This document shows, piece by piece, positions 18,287-27,033 of a DNA stretch of 64,000 bases. The notes under the pieces are model-generated. The model was not told the origin of the DNA. It saw only the letters and a program-made list of their open reading frames with translations, and did not search any database. The first letter of the stretch is position 1. Each line of letters starts with the position of its first letter. A program made the position numbers and the translations under genes. The DNA is from Bradyrhizobium erythrophlei (lineage in GTDB: Bacteria > Pseudomonadota > Alphaproteobacteria > Rhizobiales > Xanthobacteraceae), in the NCBI GenBank assembly GCA_900129675.1, contig FSRD01000002.1:1545260-1609259 (forward strand). The letters run 5' to 3'.

Positions 18287-18759
18287 CTTCGCTTCGTCGC
18301 ATTCTCCTGCTTTCGATCTTACTTGCAGGCCTCGCGCCCAGCTTAGCAAGGGCAGTACAGCCAGACGAGGTCCTGCTCGACCCGAAACTTGAGGCACGCG
18401 CGCGGGCTATTTCCGCCGGGCTGCGCTGCCTCGTCTGCCAAAACGAGTCGATCGACGATTCGAAAGCAGAACTCGCGCGAGATCTCCGACTGCTGGTGCG
18501 CGAACGCCTTAATCTCGGCGAGAGCGACGAGCAGGTCAGCGCCTTTCTGGTGAAGCGTTACGGGAACTTTATCCTGCTGAAACCACCACTCAAGTTGGAA
18601 ACCGCCTTCCTTTGGGGAATGCCGGCTTTGGTGCTCGTAGCGGGCGGGATTGCTCTCCTGTTCGGATTGCGCCGCCTGCGGTCCACGCCGGCAGTGCCCT
18701 TAAGCCAAGCCGAGCGGGATCGGCTCGCGGCTGTGTTAGACGCCGATACTCCGCTATAG
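18283..18759 (+). CDS. ccmH: Cytochrome c maturation protein CcmH (CycL)
   Basis: 158 residues. Signal peptide at residues 1-24, then the periplasmic three-helix domain with the redox motif LRCLVCQNESIDDS, the signature of the family, and a C-terminal membrane anchor (FLWGMPALVLVAGGIALLFGL). CcmH works with CcmG to keep apocytochrome thiols reduced. It is the last gene of the plus-strand run; the next genes converge on it. Confidence 0.95.
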   Translation: MTSLRRILLLSILLAGLAPSLARAVQPDEVLLDPKLEARARAISAGLRCLVCQNESIDDSKAELARDLRLLVRERLNLGESDEQVSAFLVKRYGNFILLKPPLKLETAFLWGMPALVLVAGGIALLFGLRRLRSTPAVPLSQAERDRLAAVLDADTPL

Positions 18760-18857
18760 GCATTTCCCGATGGTCAAGCCGTCTTAGCTTCGGAGGCGCG
18801 CGGAGTCGTTCCACGGCAGCGACCCCGGAAGCGCACCCTTTCCGCTGCATGCGCTCG

Positions 18858-19529
18858 TCATTCTCCCGCGCCGCGAAGTGCTGCGGCTGCGGCGATTGGG
18901 GCGAGGGCGACGGATGCGAGTCCGAGCGCGCAGAGGACCAGAAAGGGCGTCAGAAAGGGCACTGTGCCACTCTGCGCCGCGGAGACACCGAAGATCAGCA
19001 CCGGTACGGCTAGTGGCACGACGAGGATCGACAGCAAAAGACCGCCGCGCCGCAGCGTGACGGTAAGGGCTGCACCGATTGCTCCCAGAAAGGTGAAAGC
19101 CGGCGTACCAACCAACAACGTCGCTGCCACCGCCCGGAGCGCCGGGCCGTCCAAGTCCAACATCAGGCCAAACAAAGGCGAGAGCATCACGAGCGGCAGC
19201 CCCGTGACAAACCAGTGGGCCACGCACTTCACCAGAACAATGAGTTCTAGGGGCGCAGGCGACAGCAACATCTGGTCCAGCGAACCGTCCTCGTGATCCG
19301 CCTGGAACAGACGGTCGAGGCCCAATAGACTCGCGAGGAGCGCCGCTATCCACAGAATGGCTGGACCGATGCGTGACAGCAAGTTCAGGTCAGGTCCGAT
19401 CGCGAAAGGTACGACCGTCACGAGACTGAGGAAGAAGACCAGGCCGAGAACGCCGCCTCCACCGATGCGGCGCGCCAGCATGAGGTCGCGAAGAAAAACG
19501 ACGAGGAGAATACGGGTCATGGCCCCCAT
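18858..19529 (-). CDS. ccmB: Haem exporter membrane subunit CcmB
   Basis: 223 residues, six membrane spans. Typical parts are the N-terminal FLRDLMLARRIGGGG, the conserved LFQADHEDGSLDQMLLSP loop and LVKCVAHWFVTGLPL. CcmB with CcmA forms the ABC module that drives release of holo-CcmE. It follows ccmA on the minus strand after about 120 bases and converges with ccmH. An internal Met at residue 4 is an alternative start. Confidence 0.93.
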   Translation of the reverse strand: MGAMTRILLVVFLRDLMLARRIGGGGVLGLVFFLSLVTVVPFAIGPDLNLLSRIGPAILWIAALLASLLGLDRLFQADHEDGSLDQMLLSPAPLELIVLVKCVAHWFVTGLPLVMLSPLFGLMLDLDGPALRAVAATLLVGTPAFTFLGAIGAALTVTLRRGGLLLSILVVPLAVPVLIFGVSAAQSGTVPFLTPFLVLCALGLASVALAPIAAAAALRGAGE

Positions 19530-19650
19530 CCGGTGTCGCCATCGCGTCGAGACCGCTCCCGGGAAATCGGAAGAGCGGCGTGACCTCTTCTCTCCCGACC
19601 TTGAGACAGACGGCTACGGGGGGGCCGACCGCACCCGAACGGGACGACCC

Positions 19651-20283
19651 TCACCTCGCTCCGAGCCTGACTTGGATTGTCCCCGGCAGACCGAGTGGTT
19701 CGTGGGTCGCGGCGAGCATCAATCCTCCGCTTCCGAGATGGTCGGCGACAATGGCCTTCAGCAAGGCGCGGGCGTGCCGGTCGAGCGCGGTTAGCGGCTC
19801 GTCGAGCAGCCATAGAGGGCGATCGGCAATCAGGAGCCGGGCCAATGCGACACGGCGACGCTGCCCCGCGGAGAGATAGCCGACAGGCAGATCGAGAACG
19901 TGGGCTAACTCCATACGGTCCAGCGCCTCTAACGGGGTTAGCCGACCTCGCCCCAAAATTCCCAGGCCGATCTCGAGGTTTTCGCGGGCGGTCAACGCCG
20001 ATTTCAGCCCGTCGAGATGGCCCACGTAGTGGAGGCGCTCTGCCAGGGGCGCCGAATCCGTGGCTTCGGACTCCACCCACGACATGCGGCCGGATCCCAG
20101 TGGCAAGAAACCGGCGATTGCGCGCAAAAGCGTGGATTTGCCCACGCCATTGGGACCCGTCACTTCGGCGATTTCGCCCGAGCCCAGTCTCAAAGACACC
20201 CCGCCGAACACCACGCGCTCGCCGCGCGCGACGGACAGATCCTCGATGAGGAGATGGCACCGCTGCGTGATATCCATTTTCAT
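19651..20283 (-). CDS. ccmA: Haem exporter ATP-binding subunit CcmA
   Basis: 210 residues. Walker A GPNGVGKSTLLRAIAG, Q-loop region, ABC signature LSAGQRRRVALARLL, Walker B LWLLDEPLTALD and the switch His in ATHEPLG are all present. CcmA hydrolyses ATP to release haem-loaded CcmE. It stands on the strand opposite to ccmC-H, whereas ccmA and ccmB usually precede ccmC in the same direction; here ccmAB has its own promoter region. Confidence 0.95.
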   Translation of the reverse strand: MKMDITQRCHLLIEDLSVARGERVVFGGVSLRLGSGEIAEVTGPNGVGKSTLLRAIAGFLPLGSGRMSWVESEATDSAPLAERLHYVGHLDGLKSALTARENLEIGLGILGRGRLTPLEALDRMELAHVLDLPVGYLSAGQRRRVALARLLIADRPLWLLDEPLTALDRHARALLKAIVADHLGSGGLMLAATHEPLGLPGTIQVRLGAR

Positions 20284-20759
20284 TTCCGGTTACCCGTTGT
20301 CTCGTTCGGATCGTTTTCGAATGCCCGGTTGGAGGGCTTATCGAAATGAACGATTCTGGATCAGCGTGTTCGAGCGAAAGGCGGCGCCGTTGGGGAGAGC
20401 CGCCCAAGAGGATGAGGAAGTTCAGTTCTTCGGGGCTGCCCACTAGAAGGATGCGAGCCCGATTGAGAACGTCAGCAGCAAGATGTGCCACGCGATGACC
20501 CATGCAAACTGGCCGCGTGATAGAAGGACTGGATTGGGGCGCATCACAACTTTTATCCGGAAGCGTGTCGAAAAGGGGCGGGTATGCCCTCAAACGGCTT
20601 TCAGCGGATGGTCCATCGTCCCAACTTGGCTGCCTCGGCCGCAACCTGGGACACGCGACGCCTTCCCAGCATGGTCTGCGCCCGCCGGTTAGCCGACGCC
20701 CCTTCGATGCATAATCCGGGGGGCGGCGGTTGCGAAGGGGACGTTCCCAAGCACGGCTC
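20284..20759. other. Stretch between ccmA and hemA
   Basis: About 475 bases. A minus-strand piece around 20400-20500 reads HLAADVLNRARILLVGSPEE then LNFLILLGG, protein-like but unknown to me and without a proper start. It should also hold the ccmA promoter, which I cannot define. Confidence 0.4.
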
Positions 20760-22118
20760 TCAGGCAAGAGAGAGGGTGTCCCAGGTCTCAGCGAGCGCAG
20801 CTGCGAGTTCCGCTATGTGGGTATCCCCGTGATATGGCGACGGCGTGATGCGCAGACGCTCCGTCCCACGGGGAACGGTCGGATAGTTGATCGGCTGGAT
20901 ATAGATGGCGTGGCGCTCTAGTAGGCGATCGGCTGCCGCCTTGCACAATTCCGCATCGCCGACAATCACAGGCACGATGTGGGTTTCGGTCGGGAGTACC
21001 GGAAGCCCGGCGGCTCGGAGCGCTCGTTTCGTTGCAGCGGCTTGCCGTTGGTGTGCTTCGCGCTCGGCAGACGAGTGCTTCAGGTAACGAACGGACGCAC
21101 GGGCCGCGGCAGCAATTGGTGGAGGGAGTGCCGTCGTGAAGATGAATCCGGGCGCGAAGCTGCGCACCGCGTCGCAGATCGATCGCGACGCCGAGATATA
21201 ACCGCCAACGCAGCCGAATCCCTTGGCGAGGGTACCCTCGATCACGGTCACGCGGTGCATCACGCCATCACGCTCGCTGATCCCGCCCCCGTGAGCGCCG
21301 TAGAGGCCGACCGCGTGAACCTCATCGAGGTAGGTCATCGCGCCATACCGGTCCGCAAGGTCGCAGATGGCGCCGATCGGGGCCACATCGCCATCCATCG
21401 AGTATACGGACTCGAACACGACAAGCTTGGGGCGGTCTCCCGCCTCGCGCAGCAACGCCTCAAGGTGACCGAGATCGTTGTGGCGGAAAATCCGCTTTTC
21501 GCAACTTGATTGACGGACGCCTTCGATAATCGAATTGTGGTTGAATGCATCAGATAAGACCACGCAGTCTGGGATCAGCTTACCGATCGTCGAGATGCTG
21601 GCCTGGTTCGATACGTAGCCGGAGGTGAAGACGAGGCTCGCTTCCTTGCCATGCAGATCAGCAAGCTCGCCCTCTAAATCAACCAAGGGCGAATTATTTC
21701 CGGCGATGTTGCGCGTTCCACCCGCTCCGGCGCCGCAGCGGTGTGCCGTCGCGGTCAGCGCGCTCACGACCTCCGGATGCTGTCCCATGCCGAGATAGTC
21801 ATTCGAGCACCAAACCGTGATCTCTGTAACGGTTCCGTCAGACCGGCGCCATTTGGCGACTGGGAAGCGGCCGGAGATGCGTTCGATGTCGGCGAACACG
21901 CGATAACGCTGCTCTCCGTGCAGGCGTTCAAGAGAGTCGTGGAAATAACGTTCGTACGCTTGGGCCGCACAATTGTTATCGTCCGTAGCGAACGTCCCGT
22001 TGAGCGACGTCAACGCTCTTTGCGCCGGCAATACATCCACACACAAATGTCTATTACCGACGCTTCCGTGTGTCGGATGCCTTGCTTGACACCTTGCCGA
22101 TACGTCTAGATCGTCCAT
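20760..22118 (-). CDS. hemA: 5-aminolevulinate synthase
   Basis: 452 residues. The enzyme condenses glycine and succinyl-CoA to 5-aminolevulinate, the first step of haem synthesis in alphaproteobacteria, using PLP. The core starts at YERYFHDSLERLHGEQRYRVF and includes WCSNDYLGMGQHPEV, the glycine-rich GAGAGGTRNIAGN, DEVHAVGLYG and the PLP-lysine motif EGTLAKGFGCVGGY; the end has NYPTVPRGTERLRITPSPYH. About 55 residues precede the usual start. ATG 22118 has a GAGGAA site six bases upstream, so the extension may be real; GTG or TTG codons closer to the core are alternatives. A dead copy lies at 4538-5686. Confidence 0.93.
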   Translation of the reverse strand: MDDLDVSARCQARHPTHGSVGNRHLCVDVLPAQRALTSLNGTFATDDNNCAAQAYERYFHDSLERLHGEQRYRVFADIERISGRFPVAKWRRSDGTVTEITVWCSNDYLGMGQHPEVVSALTATAHRCGAGAGGTRNIAGNNSPLVDLEGELADLHGKEASLVFTSGYVSNQASISTIGKLIPDCVVLSDAFNHNSIIEGVRQSSCEKRIFRHNDLGHLEALLREAGDRPKLVVFESVYSMDGDVAPIGAICDLADRYGAMTYLDEVHAVGLYGAHGGGISERDGVMHRVTVIEGTLAKGFGCVGGYISASRSICDAVRSFAPGFIFTTALPPPIAAAARASVRYLKHSSAEREAHQRQAAATKRALRAAGLPVLPTETHIVPVIVGDAELCKAAADRLLERHAIYIQPINYPTVPRGTERLRITPSPYHGDTHIAELAAALAETWDTLSLA

Positions 22119-22269
22119 CGCAATTTCCTCTGACCGTCGCTCGACCGTAGCTCATCACGCAGAGCACTTCGCACTCGTCTTAGTTATAATTTGCATGACC
22201 CCTGGTTATGATCAGGCGCCGCCTGAGGCAGCTCACGTATGGCCTACGTCTGGGTCCCTTTCGGGAAAC

Positions 22270-22920
22270 CTACGCCCGTTCCAGTGCAACTATCGCCGAG
22301 GCGGCTTTGCCGTCCTCCGTGACGGCGGCTGAATTGCAGGGCTGCGAACCAGGCATAGAGACCGGTGCCTTGCGTGAGGTCCGAATAGAAACCTGTTCGA
22401 CGATGCGGCCGTTTTCCATGACGACAATACGGTCTGCCTTTTGCACGGTGGCGAGTCGATGAACAATCACGATGGTGGTGCGTTGGTCCGCCATGCGATC
22501 GAGCGCCTGCCGCCCCAGTCGTTCGCTTTCGGCGTCGAGCGCGGAAGTCGCCTTATCAAGCAGCAGCACCGGTGCGTTCTTCACGATCGCGCGCGTAATA
22601 GCGAGGCGTTGGCGTTGGCCGACTCAGAGGATCACTCCGCGCTTGCTGACCGCTTTGGTCGCGGCCCGCGACACCTCGTCGAGCGAGGCCTCCGGTCGGA
22701 CAAAGCGGATGTTCTCGGCGATACTGCCAGAGAAGATAACCGGATCCTGAGGCACGAGGGCGAACTGCCGCCTGATATTGACCGCATCGAGCGTCGCGCG
22801 GGCGGTCGCGGCGAAGCGGGCCGCTTCAAAATTCGTTTCGAGCGAATCGCTTCTGCGCCACGGCCTCGGCTTCGAAGGCTTGCATGATGCGCACGTCGCC
22901 CAGATTCAAACGCCATCGCG
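22270..22920 (-). pseudogene. Decayed ABC transporter (MsbA-like exporter) fragment
   Basis: Pieces of one fused permease-ATPase exporter lie in several frames: NLGDVRIMQAFEAEAVAQKRFARNEF (permease), then FALVPQDPVIFSGSIAENIRFVRPEASLDEV (Q-loop), and finally APVLLLDKATSALDAESERL with IVIVHRLATVQKADRIVVMENGRIVEQ (Walker B to H-loop). The Walker A segment is absent because the permease part is joined straight to the Q-loop, and the Walker B Glu is Lys (LLLDKATSALD). The gene is dead. Confidence 0.75.
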
Positions 22921-22921
22921 G

Positions 22922-23210
22922 TCGCGAGATTGTCCTGGACGCCGAAGAAGCATCAGTCCGGTGAGATCGACTACACCGGCCAGGATCAGCAAAATCGGCG
23001 ATAGTTCGTTGCGCACGGCACTCAACGATGCCGCCCATATCATACTGACCAAGCGGCTCAAGGGCTGTTCACAACTGAAGAGCTGGGCGATGCGGATCAC
23101 CAAGGCGCGCCGGCATGAGCAAGGCCAAGGTGGGGCTCGCCCGCCGACTGGCGGTGATCGTGCATCGCATGCTTGCCGAAGGAGCCCCCTTCAACGCTAC
23201 AGCAGTCTGA
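22922..23210 (+). mobile_element. C-terminal remnant of an IS110 transposase
   Basis: In shifting frames the sequence encodes SWTPKKHQSGEIDYTG, then RISKIGDSSLRTALNDAAHIILTKRLKG, CSQLKSWAMRITK, and from ATG 23115 MSKAKVGLARRLAVIVHRML plus eleven residues. These are the helix-hairpin and C-terminal parts of IS110 transposases (SGEiDytGrISK.Gd..vR.aLyeAa, l..Wa.ria.r.g..KA.vAlARklAvi.h.m). At least two frameshifts make it inactive. It abuts the ABC-transporter relic. Confidence 0.7.
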
Positions 23211-23903
23211 CAAGAGGCGCGCAACAGTTCGGGCAGGTCACGACACCAGGCCTTCTCGAAGCGAAGTCCCTTCGCCGGGACGATGGATCACGTTAGGCCG
23301 TAAGCTTCGCGGTGACATGACGATCACGCGGATTAGATCGGCCAGCCTTATCCTCTTCCAATCCCATCGGGTGGCGGCCTCGCGCCGACCCCGTACAGAA
23401 GCGAGATCCCGGCGAGTGGACAACGCAAAAAGGGGATTGGCTGATCGAGGCCCCGTTACGGCAGCGAAGCATTTAAGGCAGCAATGGAAGCAGCTACTAG
23501 TGAAGCGACGCACGAGGCAGATTCGATCGGAGAGTGGCTTTCGACATTGGTGTCGCCTGTCCGTAACGACGCGGCCGAAAAATTGAACTACAAGAACTAG
23601 AGACGTCAACGGCCTCACCTGCAGATCGCAACGACACCGGCACATCAGTGAGGCCGGGGAGTTGCATTCACGCCGGCGCATCCCGAGTCATTTCGGCGTT
23701 AGGGGTCAGAAGCTCTCCGTGGCCAAACATCCATAGTTCGCCAAGGCGTCATTCCCCGCGGGCATTAATTTCATGCCCCTTTATTGCTTTCGAATCTAGG
23801 CACCGACGTTAATCTAACCTGTGCGTAGTTAATGAGACCACCTGCGCACGAATGCCGTCATTGCCTCATTCGGCGAAATACAACTGGTCAGAGGAGAGAG
23901 ATC
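23211..23903. other. Stretch upstream of the P460 cytochrome genes
   Basis: About 690 bases. Open frames on both strands have no recognisable family. The right end should contain the promoter of the P460 genes; the last 140 bases are AT-richer than the surroundings. Confidence 0.4.
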
Positions 23904-24542
23904 ATGAGACGCACAGTACTAGCACTTTCCGCCGCCCTCGGCGCTGGCGCTATAGCAACCGCAGTCTTCGCGCAGCAACCACAGCTTCCACCACCCGACG
24001 ATTGGCATGCCACCAGTCGCTATCTTCCTGAATACACGAAAGATGGCGACCTTATTTTGCCAAAGAACTTTCACGAATGGGTTTATGTTGGTTCGCCAAC
24101 AACGCCCAATTTTTTAAACCCCCCCCAAGCCAATTTCCCTGAATTTCATAACGTATATATCGAGCCTGGTTCTTACGATATCTACAAGAAAACGGGCGCC
24201 TTCCCTGAAGGAACAATCTTCGTGAAGGAACTGCAGCTCCTGCAGCCCGCCACTAATCCGGACGGTTCGAGAGCCGAGCCATCGGGGCGCGGATTCTTCC
24301 CGGGCGCCTTCAACGGGGCGGATGTGACTGTCAAGGACACCAAGAGATATAAGGCTACCGATGGCTGGGGCTATTACAACTTCAACCACCATGAACCCAA
24401 GGCGGCCACCGCTAAGGTCCGGCCGATCGAGGAATGCGCCTACTGCCACATTGCAAGTGCAAAACGAGATGACGTATGGACGCAGTTCTATGCGTTGCTC
24501 GACCAGGTACCGGTACCGCCAGGCCAGACTATAAAAAAATAA
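23904..24542 (+). CDS. Secreted cytochrome P460-family haem-c protein 1
   Basis: 212 residues from ATG 23904 (GGAGAGAG upstream). Residues 1-23 are a signal peptide (LSAALGAGAIATAVFAQ). The domain has the P460 pattern: LPKNFHEWVYVGSPTTPN, FHNVYIEPGSYDIYKKTGAFPEGTIFVKEL, a WGYYNF segment and the C-terminal haem-c site ECAYCHIASA (CxxCH). Classical P460 proteins oxidise hydroxylamine or detoxify NO, but many relatives are uncharacterised, and the lysine crosslink cannot be judged here. The gene is followed after 11 bases by a second P460 gene. Haem attachment would need the ccm system found nearby. Confidence 0.85.
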   Translation: MRRTVLALSAALGAGAIATAVFAQQPQLPPPDDWHATSRYLPEYTKDGDLILPKNFHEWVYVGSPTTPNFLNPPQANFPEFHNVYIEPGSYDIYKKTGAFPEGTIFVKELQLLQPATNPDGSRAEPSGRGFFPGAFNGADVTVKDTKRYKATDGWGYYNFNHHEPKAATAKVRPIEECAYCHIASAKRDDVWTQFYALLDQVPVPPGQTIKK

Positions 24543-24553
24543 GGAGAACCACG

Positions 24554-25123
24554 ATGAAATTCCTCAGAAGTGCGGCCGTGGCGTCCGCGTCCTTCATCGT
24601 CGTGACCGTCGGGTGCCTTGTCTCGCAGCCCGTAGATAGCCAGCCCGCCCCTGCGCAGGAACAACTGGTTGATGCGGCAGGCAACATGCATATCCCGAAG
24701 AAGTACCGAACGACCTACGAATTCCTTGGGAGCTGGTCTGTCGCAGGTGATAAGGGTGCTAAGGAGATTCACGTCGTCTACGCTTCGGCCGGAACTGCGG
24801 CGGCCTATCGCACGACGGGAAAATTCCCCGAAGGTTCGATCCTCGTGAAGGAAGTTTACGGCGCGGCCACTTCGGGTATGACGACCGGGACGGTCAGCCA
24901 TCAAGACATTCTCAAAGGCTGGTTCATGATGGTGAAGGACAGTAATAACAGCCACCCCGATAATAAGCTATGGGGCAACGGTTGGGGCTGGTCGTGGTTC
25001 GACGCGGGTAACCCGGTGAAAACGACCTCAACGAACTTTCGCTCAGATTGTCTAGGCTGCCACATCCCTGCCAAGGCGACTGACTGGATCTATTTGCAAG
25101 GCTATCCCGGACTGAAGAAGTGA
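24554..25123 (+). CDS. Secreted cytochrome P460-family haem-c protein 2
   Basis: 189 residues from ATG 24554, with AAGGAG just upstream overlapping the previous stop region. A signal peptide or lipoprotein-like start (SFIVVTVGCLVSQPV) precedes DAAGNMHIPKKYRTTYEFLGSW, EIHVVYASAGTAAAYRTTGKFPEGSILVKEV and the haem-c site SDCLGCHIPA (CxxCH). It is a diverged relative of the preceding gene and surely co-transcribed. The pair may form a heteromer or act on different substrates. A similar N-terminus is found in the chimeric gene at 47939-48541. Confidence 0.85.
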   Translation: MKFLRSAAVASASFIVVTVGCLVSQPVDSQPAPAQEQLVDAAGNMHIPKKYRTTYEFLGSWSVAGDKGAKEIHVVYASAGTAAAYRTTGKFPEGSILVKEVYGAATSGMTTGTVSHQDILKGWFMMVKDSNNSHPDNKLWGNGWGWSWFDAGNPVKTTSTNFRSDCLGCHIPAKATDWIYLQGYPGLKK

Positions 25124-25196
25124 CGGATCGTTAGCCAACTTCGCTTGAATGTTACGTGGGTAAAACCGCGACTTGATGCAGAAGAAAGGTAGAGTC

Positions 25197-26291
25197 ATGG
25201 AGTCCAGCAAAAAGCTCGGCAGATGTATTTGTGGATCGATGATGATCTTTGCGGTGTCGTTTTCGGCACCGCAAGGGAGTCTAGCGGCCAATCCAGCTGC
25301 CGACAAAAAAATCACAAAGCAATTCCTTACGTCGGGCCAAGTGGACCTCGTACGAGAGGTGGTGACGCTGCCGCTCCATCGTGGGCGTCTTTCTTCGGGA
25401 GAAATTGTTTGGTTCGTGCTTACCGACGTAAGTGATTTTGCTACTTCGAAAAAGATGGGGCTCACATGGGCGCCAAGTCTCGCTAAGGCCAAAGACCTGA
25501 CGAGCACACGGGTTGCGGAAATGGACGACTCGGGTAACTTCACGTTCAAATCGGGCCGGATCGATTTCTCACCGTCCCAGAGGTTAGTGGGGGGCGAGGC
25601 GCCCAATTTTTTTCCTCCTAAAACGGCGCGAGCCGGGTCTGTTGGGGATGCGCACTACAGCCCATTGGTTCGGGTGACGAACGATAAAGACATTGTCTTT
25701 AATGCTCCGGTCATCGCGTTCAATGTCGGACCCGAAAGGATCTCGTTCTGCAACGGCAGTCCTGATTACTCTGTCGTGACGGACTCCGTGGCGAGCATCT
25801 GTCCTGATAAGGGCACCGTTGACTTGAAACTTCGGTTCGGCTTTGCGAACGGTAAACACCTGCGTTATCTCAGTTTTGACGCCAACTCCGAGGAGACAGC
25901 GACCCTCGAGTCGTCCACCTTTGCGCCGGGGGAAAGCGACATTCTTCAGAGCGGCGCGACCGAGGTGATCTATACGATTGTGAACGGCAAGATGGGTGTG
26001 AAAGATCCGAACCGCCAGGGGCTCGACAGCGCCCTCAACGGAGAGGGTCCCTCACTCGACGTCCTCGCGCACTTCACGGAGATCAGTGCCGGATACTCTC
26101 CGATGTGGGATGTACAACTGGCCGAGTGGACCAAGGAGGCTATCTCGAAGGATCAACGGAAATTGATCACTGACGGCGACGATCTCGAATCCAAAAGTGC
26201 GTCAGGCTTACTGGTGAGCCCTGCGGGGGGGCCGGTGAAGACGACGGGGAATCTGGTGAATTGTCCGGTCGTAGGCTTCACCAACGAATAA
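25197..26291 (+). CDS. Secreted protein of unknown function linked to the P460 genes
   Basis: 364 residues from ATG 25197. Signal peptide at about residues 1-31 (ICGSMMIFAVSFSAPQGSLA). The mature part opens with VREVVTLPLHRGRLSSGEIVWFVLTDVSDFATSKKMGLTWAPSL, a pattern I have seen in uncharacterised exported proteins (possibly DUF7482-like), and later has FSPSQRLVGGEAPNFFPP, YSPLVRV and a C-terminal SPMWDVQLAEWT. No haem site or enzyme motif is visible; three cysteines lie in the mature region. It starts about 75 bases after the second P460 gene on the same strand and may be co-transcribed, so a periplasmic partner role is plausible but unproven. Confidence 0.65.
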   Translation: MESSKKLGRCICGSMMIFAVSFSAPQGSLAANPAADKKITKQFLTSGQVDLVREVVTLPLHRGRLSSGEIVWFVLTDVSDFATSKKMGLTWAPSLAKAKDLTSTRVAEMDDSGNFTFKSGRIDFSPSQRLVGGEAPNFFPPKTARAGSVGDAHYSPLVRVTNDKDIVFNAPVIAFNVGPERISFCNGSPDYSVVTDSVASICPDKGTVDLKLRFGFANGKHLRYLSFDANSEETATLESSTFAPGESDILQSGATEVIYTIVNGKMGVKDPNRQGLDSALNGEGPSLDVLAHFTEISAGYSPMWDVQLAEWTKEAISKDQRKLITDGDDLESKSASGLLVSPAGGPVKTTGNLVNCPVVGFTNE

Positions 26292-26796
26292 TCTCCGGGC
26301 CACATAACTGCGCTCACCCTGTTCATGCGGGAGCGCAATTGGTCTCTTAGCCACTGACGCTTACGAGCATACTCTTGGCCGGTGATGGCGATTAACCTCG
26401 GTGGGCACTAACCGTTCATTGTCAAACATAAATAGCCCGAACGGGAATAACGCGTGGCAGGCCGTTTGATTTACGCGCGGGATCGGATTTGGGTTTCAAT
26501 GCAAGGACTCGTACCCGCGCGAGCAGACGCGGATACCGGACAGATGATGGCCCAGCAGGCAAAAGAAGCCATGTTCCGATTTGTTACTCAAGACAGTTGT
26601 TCTTTCTGGCCGCTGGTATCGCAGCCAGCGCTATCCTAGGGCTCACTGTCGCGCTGTATGTGGGAAAGAAGTACATCGCGTGGAGACATTCCGGCGATCC
26701 GCTGAACGGGCAAGCGATGCTTACCAGCAAGGGTGATTGGGGCCGGCCGGTGCGGGGATCTCACTGTGCGCGTGAGAGCATCGCACCATGGGACCG
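26292..26796. other. Stretch downstream of the P460 operon
   Basis: About 505 bases. One plus-strand frame contains FLAAGIAASAILGLTVALYVGKKYIAW, a plausible membrane span followed by a basic patch, around 26600-26690, but it has no good start. I do not call a gene. Confidence 0.4.
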
Positions 26797-27033
26797 TTAG
26801 TCGCACATCAGGGGGTAGCCCTTCAGGTGAGGCGAGAGAACCATCGCCTCAAAAAACCAGGTCGTGTGCGCGAGGTGCCACTTTGCAGGGCTCGCATCGG
26901 GCGTCGACTGCACCGTTGCGTCCGCGTCAGAAAGAGGTTCGCCGAGCCTCTCGCTCGTGTGCCGGACCTCGCCGTAGAACCGCTCCAGGTCGCTGAGTGC
27001 GAGCGCGGACTGAAAAAGATGCGCAGGGGGCAA
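26797..27033 (-). pseudogene. egtB: N-terminal fragment of ergothioneine synthase EgtB
   Basis: 78 codons. The segment LERFYGEVRHTSERLGEPLSDADATVQSTPDASPAKWHLAHTTWFFEAMVL is the DinB-like iron-binding start of EgtB, which oxidatively joins cysteine (or gamma-glutamylcysteine) to hercynine; the iron-ligand His of HLAHTTWF is present. The sulfatase-like catalytic domain is missing after LSPHLKGYPLMCD, so it is inactive. Confidence 0.7.

Noticed and set aside
22906..23103. Minus-strand frame with ILLILAGVVDLTGLMLL taken as an ABC-transporter membrane span
   Set aside because: The plus strand of the same bases encodes a clear IS110 motif (SGEIDYTG, ISKIGDSSLRTAL), so the hydrophobic minus frame is a shadow.
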